From contig CAZJQD010000049.1 in the NCBI GenBank assembly GCA_964548165.1, positions 1-24,350 of the forward strand: a stretch of DNA of 24,350 nt. The letters are read 5' to 3'. The stretch comes from CAZJQD01 sp964548165 [NCBI: uncultured bacterium]. Its GTDB lineage: Bacteria > UBA8481. A program made the translations under genes and the position numbers. The notes below the pieces were generated by a model. The model was not told the origin of the DNA. It saw nothing but the letters and a program-made list of their open reading frames with translations, and did not search any database. Below are positions 14,963 to 20,663 of this stretch, piece by piece. The stretch's first letter is position 1; each line of letters begins with the position of its first letter.

Positions 14963-16246
14963 TTAGTGTGCGAGCAGGAAACCGCCGATAGCCCGAAGCT
15001 TGGCATCGAACGACGCGGGTGCGGCCAGCAAGCTGACGGCGATGCGGTCGTCGGGGAGGTCGAAGAGCCATCCGGGGTGGACGAGGACGCCGCGGGCGAG
15101 AAGTTCCTCGGCGCGGTCACCGGCGTCCTGCTCCGTGGGGTCGGCGTGGTGCGTGTCGCGGAGCACGGCCGTCCAGCCGGCCTCGGGTTCTTCCAGGGCC
15201 CAGCGGGATCCCGGAGCGGCGACGGCGGCGCGGAGGGTCGCGAGGTTGGCGGTGGTGCGTGCCTGGATGGCGGCACGGATGCGATCTCCTGCGGCGAAGA
15301 TGCTGGTGAGCGCGGCCTGGGCGGGCGCAGAGGGCGAAAGGTAGGCGTCGGCGACATGCTCAAGGCGTTGCAGGGCGTCGTCGGCGCCGGGGCCCGCGAC
15401 GACGATCCAGCCGACCTTGAGCCCCGGGAGGCCGCAGGATTTGGAGACCCCGTCGAGGACGAAGGTGAGGGTATGCGGATCTTCGATGGCCGAGGGGAGA
15501 GCGTCGTGCGGCGGCGATGAGAGCGGGTAGCGGGCAAAGACCTCGTCGATGACCACGGCGGCGCCGAGACGTTCAGCAGTGGATTCGAGGGCGCGTCGCT
15601 CGGTTCGGCGGAGGATGCGGCCGGTGGGATTGGCGGGGGAGACGGCGGCGACGATCCGGGTGCGTGCCGCGGAGGAAACGCTGCGGGCCGCGGAGGAAAC
15701 GCTGCGGGCCGAGGAGGCAGCGCCGCGGGCCGCGGAGGAAACGCTGCGGGCCGAGGCGGCGGGCGAGAGAGCGATCTCCAGGCACTCGGTGGTTGGACCC
15801 CAGCCCGTCTTCGGATCGAGGTCGTAGAAGGTCGGCTCGACGCCGTCGAGCGGGGCGAGGGTCTCGATGAGCGGGTAGCCGGGGCGTGGGATGAGGACCG
15901 AGTCTCCAGGATCGCAGAGCGTCTTGAAGACAAGCGACCAGGCTTCGCTCGTGGAGGCCGTGACGAGGATGCGATCCGGATCGACGGCGATGCCGCGAGC
16001 GGCGTACTCGGCCGCGATCGCGGCGCGCGCCGACGGAAGCCCGAGGGGATTGGGCTCATAGGGGGCGGCGCCATCGAGCGGGATGGATTCGTTGCCCAGC
16101 GCTTCGGTGACGAGACCGGCGGCGTGTGGGTTGGCGATTGTCAGGTCGACGAGCCCGCGCGCGCGTGCCGCCTCGACGGCTTCGTGCCAGGGCGACGGGG
16201 AGAGGTCGCCGGGGACGCGCCGAGAGAAGCGATGAGCGGAGTTCAA
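14963..16246 (-). CDS. PLP-dependent aminotransferase, class I/II
   Basis: A fold-type I aminotransferase of 427 residues, transferring amino groups between amino and oxo acids in the cytoplasm. The chosen start is TTG 16246, whose TTGA overlaps the MsrB stop. It gives FSRRVPGDLSPSPWHEAV, the usual start of this subgroup; an open frame to 16447 runs inside MsrB. Motifs: DLTIANPHAAGL (34-45), PYEPNPLGLPSARAAIA (62-78), TASTSEAWSL, SPANPTG (203-209; N206 contacts PLP), VIDEVF (D234 contacts the ring nitrogen) and VSKSCGLPGLKVGW with Schiff-base K269. Residues of about 164-195 are an Ala/Ser/Arg low-complexity insert encoded by a 21-bp tandem array, placed just before the strand leading to SPANPTG. 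Homologues have a few residues there. Substrate unknown. Confidence 0.9.
   Translation of the reverse strand: MNSAHRFSRRVPGDLSPSPWHEAVEAARARGLVDLTIANPHAAGLVTEALGNESIPLDGAAPYEPNPLGLPSARAAIAAEYAARGIAVDPDRILVTASTSEAWSLVFKTLCDPGDSVLIPRPGYPLIETLAPLDGVEPTFYDLDPKTGWGPTTECLEIALSPAASARSVSSAARGAASSARSVSSAARSVSSAARTRIVAAVSPANPTGRILRRTERRALESTAERLGAAVVIDEVFARYPLSSPPHDALPSAIEDPHTLTFVLDGVSKSCGLPGLKVGWIVVAGPGADDALQRLEHVADAYLSPSAPAQAALTSIFAAGDRIRAAIQARTTANLATLRAAVAAPGSRWALEEPEAGWTAVLRDTHHADPTEQDAGDRAEELLARGVLVHPGWLFDLPDDRIAVSLLAAPASFDAKLRAIGGFLLAH
15669..15768. repeat. 21-bp tandem repeat array inside the aminotransferase gene
   Basis: Units at 15669-15689, 15690-15710 and 15732-15752 are identical and start GCGGAGGAAACGCTGC. 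The unit at 15711-15731 is diverged, and a partial unit follows to about 15768. Read in the gene's frame, each unit encodes seven residues of the ARSVSSA type. The period is a multiple of three, so copy-number change would not shift the frame. Confidence 0.9.
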
Positions 16247-16698
16247 GCGGGGGAGTTGGGGGTGAACGCGAGCGAGACGGAGTTGATGCAGTAGCGCTTG
16301 CCGGTCGGAGGCGGTCCGTCGTCGAAGACGTGCCCGAGGTGGGCGTCGCACCGGGCGCAGAGGACCTCCTCGCGGACCATGCCGTAGCTGCGGTCGCGGT
16401 GGATGCGGATATTGAGCTCGGAGACGGGATTCCAGAAGCTGGGCCAACCGGTTCCGCTGACGAACTTCTGCCCGACCGCGAAGAGGTCAGTGCCGCAGCA
16501 GACGCACTTGTAGAGCCCGGGCTCTCGGGGGACGGAGCAGCTATCGGTTCCGGGGCGTTCGGTCCCGTGTTGGCGCGTGACCTCGTAGGCGAGCGGGGAG
16601 AGGAGCGCCTCCCACTCGGCGTCCGTGTGGCGGACACGGGCCACGATGCGTTCCTCGTTGGCCGTGGCGTCGAAGATGCGTACGGTCTCGTCGGTCAT
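16243..16698 (-). CDS. msrB: Peptide-methionine (R)-S-oxide reductase MsrB
   Basis: Repairs methionine-R-sulfoxide in proteins. 151 residues from ATG 16698. Structural zinc ligands are C65/C68 (YKCVCCG) and C114/C117 (CARCDAHLGHVF). The GTGWPSFW segment (82-89) and the catalytic C137 in RYCINSVSLAF are all intact. There is no signal peptide from this start, so a cytoplasmic enzyme is predicted. A longer frame to 16803 exists, but TATGAT ends exactly 6 nt before 16698, supporting a leaderless start there. It is followed by the aminotransferase with a 4-nt TTGA overlap. It is divergent from the nine-repeat protein gene. Confidence 0.95.
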   Translation of the reverse strand: MTDETVRIFDATANEERIVARVRHTDAEWEALLSPLAYEVTRQHGTERPGTDSCSVPREPGLYKCVCCGTDLFAVGQKFVSGTGWPSFWNPVSELNIRIHRDRSYGMVREEVLCARCDAHLGHVFDDGPPPTGKRYCINSVSLAFTPNSPA

Positions 16699-16704
16699 GG
16701 CGCG

Positions 16705-16710
16705 ATCATA
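16705..16710 (-). promoter_or_regulatory. -10 box of the msrB operon, probably leaderless
   Basis: TATGAT on the minus strand followed by 6 nt and the ATG at 16698. No ribosome site and no convincing -35. Confidence 0.5.
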
Positions 16711-16854
16711 CGGTGTCGGGCCCTCATAACGCCAGATGCGCTCCTTCTGGGCCGCGACCGACGCGATAACGGCGGCGAGGCCCTGCCACGCGATGAAATT
16801 CACATGAAACTTATCGGAGACGAACTCGTCTGATGCGAAGGTTCGGGTTGAAGA

Positions 16855-16883
16855 TTGACGGTGCTCTTCGGACTCTCGATACT
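16855..16883 (+). promoter_or_regulatory. Strong sigma70-like promoter of the nine-repeat protein gene
   Basis: TTGACG (16855-16860), exactly 17 nt, GATACT (16878-16883). The predicted start near 16890 gives a leader of about 54 nt with AGGAGA just upstream of the start. It is the closest match to consensus in the window. Confidence 0.62.
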
Positions 16884-16943
16884 GGCGTCCCAGGCGCGCC
16901 TGTCCGCCGTCTGGCGAATCGTAGTAAGAATGAGGAGAAGTGC

Positions 16944-18191
16944 ATGAGATTGGCGCGTCTGTTATCGGTTGGATTGGTATTGTTGGCGATGAGCGGGTTG
17001 CCGGGTCGGGCGGCTTCGCTGAACGCGCTCGTTCAGGAGCTGGAGACCTCGGTCAAGCTCGAGGCCCAGAGCGAGGACTGGAGCAGCAGTCGTGAAGGTT
17101 GGATGCGCCGCCTGGCGGCGGCCAGCACCATCCCGCAGCTGGCGGCCCTGGTGCAGGAGCTGGAGAACTCGGTTTCCTACGAGGCGCAGTCCGACGACTG
17201 GCGCACCAACCGCGACGCCTGGGTACGCCGAGCGGGTTCCGTCCGCACCGCGCCCGAGCTCGTCAATCTCGTCATCGAGCTGGAATCGTCCGTGAAGTTC
17301 GAGGCGCAGACGTCCAACTGGCGTTCGCGCCGCGACGGCTGGCTCTCCGAGATGCGAGCCGCCGCCTCTTCATCCTCCTCGTCGGCGAATTCATCGTCGG
17401 CCGTGTCCCTCTCCGCCGCCGTCCAGAAGGCGGCTCAGTTACTGGTGAAGCTGGAGTCCTCCGTGAAGTTCGAATCGCAGACGGACGAGTGGAAGGCCGG
17501 GCGCGACGCCTGGCTCAGGCAGACGGCCGCGGTCACCACGGTGGCCGGGCTGGCTCGCCAGATGCAGACCTTCGAAGAGTCGGTCAATTTCGAAGCCCAG
17601 GGCGAAGATTGGCGAACGCGAAGGGCCGCGTGGATCCGCGACGTCGCTGCGGCGACGACGGTTCCGCGGCTGGGCGCCCTCATGATCACGCTGGAGGAGT
17701 CCATCAAGTTCGAGTCACAGGCTGAAGGATGGCGCGAGGCCCGGACGGCGTGGCTGGCCGCCGTGAATGCGCTGCCGTCCCCCTCGACGACCGCGCCTTC
17801 CTCATCTGCCGCGGTGTCTGGGAGCGCGGTGCAGAAACTGGCCCAGCTCCTGTTGTCGCTCGAGAACTCGGTCAAGTTCGAGTCGCAGTCCGACGAGTGG
17901 CGCGAACAGCGAACCGCCTGGGTGAACAGCACGAACGCGGCCACCACCGTGGCGGCGCTTGCCCAGCAGATCAAGGCCTTCGAGGCCTCGGTCAAGTACG
18001 AGTCGCAGACCGACGACTGGCGCACGCGACGCGATGCCTGGTCCCGCGCCGTCGGCTCAGCCACCAGCGTCCGGGTTCTTGCCGAGAAGCTCGTGGAGCT
18101 TGAGGTCTCGGTGAAGCTGGACGCCCAGGCCGACGACTGGAGCGCGCAGCGCGATGCCTGGTTGAGCGCGGTCAACGCTCTCGCGAGGTAA
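16944..18191 (+). CDS. Exported protein of nine ~40-residue helical repeats (3+3+3), unknown family
   Basis: 415 residues from ATG 16944, which has a good AGGAGAA ribosome site 4 nt away. A signal peptide (about 1-23) ends GLPGRAA. The rest is nine units of about 40 residues with the consensus LxxLVxELExSVKFEAQxxDW, then RxxRDAWLxxVxAATTV. Triplets 1-3, 4-6 and 7-9 are separated by Ser-rich linkers (about residues 172-189 and 274-294). Near-invariant positions are the Leu-Glu of helix one, SVK, the (E/D)(A/S)Q triad, the first Trp, the Arg and the second Trp. Each unit looks like a helix-turn-helix hairpin, so an alpha-solenoid or three three-unit bundles is inferred. I recognise no Pfam family. 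The stronger promoter and hairpin suggest substantial expression as a single gene. A degenerate paralogue lies at 1143. Confidence 0.88.
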   Translation: MRLARLLSVGLVLLAMSGLPGRAASLNALVQELETSVKLEAQSEDWSSSREGWMRRLAAASTIPQLAALVQELENSVSYEAQSDDWRTNRDAWVRRAGSVRTAPELVNLVIELESSVKFEAQTSNWRSRRDGWLSEMRAAASSSSSSANSSSAVSLSAAVQKAAQLLVKLESSVKFESQTDEWKAGRDAWLRQTAAVTTVAGLARQMQTFEESVNFEAQGEDWRTRRAAWIRDVAAATTVPRLGALMITLEESIKFESQAEGWREARTAWLAAVNALPSPSTTAPSSSAAVSGSAVQKLAQLLLSLENSVKFESQSDEWREQRTAWVNSTNAATTVAALAQQIKAFEASVKYESQTDDWRTRRDAWSRAVGSATSVRVLAEKLVELEVSVKLDAQADDWSAQRDAWLSAVNALAR

Positions 18192-18211
18192 GAGGTAAGA
18201 CTCGCTGGTTC

Positions 18212-18246
18212 CGCGCCTGCCCGTCCTTTCGTGGCGGGCAGGCGCG
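18212..18246 (+). terminator. Perfect 12-bp stem-loop after the nine-repeat gene
   Basis: CGCGCCTGCCCG (18212-18223) pairs perfectly with CGGGCAGGCGCG (18235-18246) across an 11-nt loop, 21 bp after the stop codon. No T tract follows. It is a likely terminator or mRNA 3'-end stabiliser and separates this gene from the next promoter. Confidence 0.6.
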
Positions 18247-18275
18247 TGAAACTGGCTAATAGTGCCTCCGGCATC

Positions 18276-18281
18276 GATAAT
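18276..18281 (+). promoter_or_regulatory. -10 box of the radical SAM gene, probably leaderless
   Basis: GATAAT, five of six matches to TATAAT, ends 6 nt before ATG 18288. There is no ribosome site. Confidence 0.5.
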
Positions 18282-18287
18282 ATCTCG

Positions 18288-19361
18288 ATGCAGGACCATC
18301 TTCGAAATCACACGCCCGAGAGCCTGGCGGCCGCGTATGCCGACATTGGCATGACGGTCGACCATGCGAGGCGCATCGTCTCGCGCGTCGTCGGGCTGGA
18401 CCGCGATGATCTCGACGGCATAAAAAACATGCCCGCGGCGATCGTCGCGGCCCTGAGGGCGCGCGGTCGCGTCGACCGGCTCGAGATCGCGGACCGGCGG
18501 GTGAGTCGGTGCGATCCCTTCATGAAATACCTCTTTCGCGCCGGCGACGGCAATCTCTTCGAGTCGGTGCGGATTCCCCTGGAGAAACCACGCTGGTCGG
18601 TCTGCGTCAGCTCGCAGGTCGGCTGCGGGCTCGGTTGCGCGTTCTGCGAGACGGGGCGACTCGGGTTCACGCGAAACCTCGAGCCGTGGGAGATGGTCGA
18701 GCAGGTGCTGACGGTGAAGCGGGAAGGTCCGGAGCGACCTCTCTGGAGCATCTGCTTCCAGGGGCAGGGCGAGCCGTTCCAGAACTACGAGAACGTGATG
18801 CAGGCCTGCGCCATCCTCCGCGATCCTTCGGGCGGGCGGAGCCGCGGGGATCGGATCACGATCTCGACCGTGGGCTTTCCCGCGCTCATCGATCGGTTTC
18901 GCGAGGAGAAACATCCGTATCGGATCATCCTCTCGTTGACCTCGACGGTCCCGGAACGCCGCGCCGAGTTGTTGCCGGTCGGAAAGAAGACCAACCTCGA
19001 GGAACTGGCGGAGTCCATGATCCGGCTGGCGGAGGCGAGGCGGGAGCCCGTTCCGTTGGCGTGGGTCCTGATCGGCGGCGTGAATACGTCTCCGGACGAG
19101 GCGGCCGGGATAGCAAGGCTCTTCCGAGGTTCTAAGGTGCGCCTCTCGATCATCGACGTGAATGATCCCTCCGGTCGATTTCAGCCGCCGGCGGCCGAGG
19201 AACGCAGCCGCTTTCTCGACGCGCTCCGCGCGAACGGCATCCATTTCGTGAGGCGATACTCGGGAGGCCCGGACATCGGCGCCTCGTGCGGATTATTGGC
19301 GTCCTCGATGAAGGGCGGGAAGGCGATCCAGCCTACCGTGGTTGGCTCCGTTACCGGCTGA
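18288..19361 (+). CDS. RlmN/Cfr-family radical SAM protein
   Basis: Related to the enzymes that methylate C2 or C8 of adenosine 2503 in 23S rRNA (and, for RlmN, tRNA A37). 357 residues from ATG 18288. The cluster motif is CGLGCAFC (C113, C117, C120). C106, seven residues earlier in CVSSQVGC, and C334 in GASCGLL match the two extra cysteines used by this family for methyl transfer. The N-terminal 75 residues are helical, as in RlmN. The SAM-binding motif reads FQGQGEP (157-163), where RlmN usually has MGMGEP, and the following residues also differ. It may therefore be a divergent paralogue acting on another RNA, rather than the housekeeping enzyme. A frame extends up to 18231, but the GATAAT box favours 18288. 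It stands alone between a hairpin and a convergent gene. Confidence 0.85.
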   Translation: MQDHLRNHTPESLAAAYADIGMTVDHARRIVSRVVGLDRDDLDGIKNMPAAIVAALRARGRVDRLEIADRRVSRCDPFMKYLFRAGDGNLFESVRIPLEKPRWSVCVSSQVGCGLGCAFCETGRLGFTRNLEPWEMVEQVLTVKREGPERPLWSICFQGQGEPFQNYENVMQACAILRDPSGGRSRGDRITISTVGFPALIDRFREEKHPYRIILSLTSTVPERRAELLPVGKKTNLEELAESMIRLAEARREPVPLAWVLIGGVNTSPDEAAGIARLFRGSKVRLSIIDVNDPSGRFQPPAAEERSRFLDALRANGIHFVRRYSGGPDIGASCGLLASSMKGGKAIQPTVVGSVTG

Positions 19362-19374
19362 TCGTCGCCGAGAC

Positions 19375-19881
19375 TCAGTCCTTTTTATAGACGTCGTGGC
19401 AGGACTTGCAGGTGGCGCGGAAGGTCTCGAGCTTCGCGTTGAGCGCGGCCGGGTCGGCGGCGGGTGCGCCGGGAGCGGTCGCGGCGGCGAGCGCGGCGCG
19501 GTACGTCTCGGCCTCGACGGCGGCGGTGTCGGCGAAGGCGCGAAACCGGTCCGGGGTCTCGCCGTTGAAACCCTGCGCCAGCGCGCGGACGTCCTTCATC
19601 GATGCCGCGAGGAGCTCGGCCTGAGCCAGGGCCTTGGCGAGGTCACCGGCGCGGGCGGCGGTTCTCAGGGCCTTCATCTGGTCGCCATTGGCCTCCATGG
19701 GCTCGTGGAGCTTATGGAGGTCCGTCCAGGATTCGACGGCGGCGACCGGCGCGGCCGGAGGGGGCACCGGGGCGACCGCGTCGGGCATGGGGGCGGAAGG
19801 AGGCGGCGCGGGAGGAGGAGTCTGGCCGCAGGCCGAGAGGGCGAGTACGAACGAGAGGGCCAGGAGCGAGAGTCTGTTCAT
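19375..19881 (-). CDS. Cytochrome c'-type haem lipoprotein
   Basis: 168 residues. The lipoprotein signal MNRLSLLALSFVLALSAC has its lipobox cysteine at position 18. A Pro/Ala linker (about 20-45) follows, then a helical domain and a C-terminal CKSCH haem site (CxxCH) followed by DVYKKD. The C-terminal CxxCH in a four-helix domain is typical of cytochrome c'/c556 proteins. These are periplasmic, here probably anchored to a membrane, and bind gases or transfer electrons. ATG 19881 follows a TAGAGT box by 7 nt; the frame extends upstream to 20115, but that part overlaps the divergent gene and is not needed. It is convergent with the radical SAM gene (13 bp between stops) and divergent from another haem-site protein. 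Confidence 0.85.
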   Translation of the reverse strand: MNRLSLLALSFVLALSACGQTPPPAPPPSAPMPDAVAPVPPPAAPVAAVESWTDLHKLHEPMEANGDQMKALRTAARAGDLAKALAQAELLAASMKDVRALAQGFNGETPDRFRAFADTAAVEAETYRAALAAATAPGAPAADPAALNAKLETFRATCKSCHDVYKKD

Positions 19882-19888
19882 GCCGGAA

Positions 19889-19894
19889 ACTCTA
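19889..19894 (-). promoter_or_regulatory. -10 box of the cytochrome gene, probably leaderless
   Basis: TAGAGT on the minus strand, 7 nt before ATG 19881. TGGACG lies upstream on the minus strand at -35 distance. Confidence 0.4.
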
Positions 19895-19976
19895 CGACTG
19901 TGCGCGGGCTTCGTCCAACGATTCGGCGATGCGGTCGGCTTCCGGGCGGGGTAATCTTGTTGCGGAGACCTGATCG

Positions 19977-20444
19977 ATGAATCGGCGCCGTGCGCTTCAG
20001 ATTGCTGTCCTGGTCCTCGTCCTGGCGATGATCGGAATCCAGTTTGTTCCGGTAGAACGCGATAATCCTCGGGTTCTGGAGGAGCCGCGCTGGGACAGCG
20101 CCGGCACCCGGGCATTGGTCGTCAAGGCCTGCTTCGACTGTCATAGCAACGAGACGCGCTGGCCCTGGTACTCGCGCGTGGCCCCGTTCTCGTGGATGGT
20201 CGCTCAGCATGTCCGGGAGGGGAGAGACGCGCTGAACTTCTCCGAGTGGCCGGCCGGCGAGCTCGACGAGGCCGTCGAAGAGGTGAAGACGGAGAAGATG
20301 CCGCTCTGGTCGTACACGCTCGCTCACCCCGAGGCGCGCCTGACTGCCGAGGAGCGCGCGGCGCTTGTTCGGGGGCTCGAGAAGATGGATGCCCTGGATC
20401 GGATGATTCCGGGCGAATCGGATTCGCCCGTCCTGACGCCCTAG
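19977..20444 (+). CDS. Haem-binding domain protein (PF14376-like)
   Basis: 155 residues. An N-terminal anchor or signal helix (about 7-24) comes first. CFDCHSNETRWPWYSRVAPF starts near residue 52 and gives a CxxCH haem site with the HSNxTRWPWYS signature of the haem_bd domain. The later MPLWSYTLAHPEARLT supplies a conserved Met-Pro segment, and the C-terminal third has acidic helices. The family is thought to bind c-type haem outside the cytoplasm; its partners are not established. ATG 19977 has GGAG 9 nt upstream and a TAATCT box further up, so unlike the divergent cytochrome it probably has a short leader. Its TAG stop lies within the terminal CTAG of the MITE-like element, so the last codons may have changed when the element arrived. 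Confidence 0.87.
   Translation: MNRRRALQIAVLVLVLAMIGIQFVPVERDNPRVLEEPRWDSAGTRALVVKACFDCHSNETRWPWYSRVAPFSWMVAQHVREGRDALNFSEWPAGELDEAVEEVKTEKMPLWSYTLAHPEARLTAEERAALVRGLEKMDALDRMIPGESDSPVLTP
20410..20430. other. Perfect palindrome at the 3' end of the haem-binding gene
   Basis: CGGGCGAATC, one base, GATTCGCCCG: ten complementary positions on each side, inside the last codons of the gene and about 10 bp before the mobile element. It could act as a terminator stem or as an insertion target. Confidence 0.6.
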
Positions 20445-20659
20445 CCCGATCTATGCGCAAGTTTTGAACACGGGGACCACGGAGACAACGGAGAAGACCA
20501 ATTCAAGGCAAAGTATGGGCGCTAAAGGACCATCTCTTCATCACAGGCAAATCGCGGTAAAGCAATCGGCGCTCATTTTTCGTACGGATTCGTCCCTTTC
20601 GTCTTTCTCCGTGGTCCCAGTGGTCTCCGTGGTGTGAATTCATGAATACACCGGGCTAG
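20441..20659. mobile_element. MITE-like palindromic interspersed element, copy 2
   Basis: About 219 bp, bounded by CTAG at both ends and similar throughout to copy 1 at 7646-7873, including CGCAAGTTTT, GGGCGCTA, CATCTCTTCATCACAGGC and GTGGTGTGAATTCATGAATA. The left terminus starts CTAGCCCGATCTAT, and the inverted right terminus is CTAGCCCGGTGTATTC. It fills the space between two convergent genes: its left end contains the haem-binding gene stop, and its right end is 4 bp from the GH31 stop. No transposase is encoded. Confidence 0.72.
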
Positions 20660-20663
20660 TCGC

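Noticed and set aside
15549-15827. Coiled-coil-like reading (repeated EETLRAA) on the plus strand
   Set aside because: It is the 21-bp array read on the wrong strand; the aminotransferase frame runs through it with intact motifs on both sides.
16247-16447. N-terminal extension of the aminotransferase
   Set aside because: The extra 67 codons lie inside MsrB in another frame and look like shadow sequence (Arg/Pro/Leu-rich). The TTG overlapping the MsrB stop gives the family's normal N-terminus.
17000-18180. ~120-bp periodic repeats as a possible CRISPR or satellite
   Set aside because: The period is that of the 40-codon protein repeat. DNA copies are diverged at third positions, there are no unique spacers, and the reading frame is maintained.
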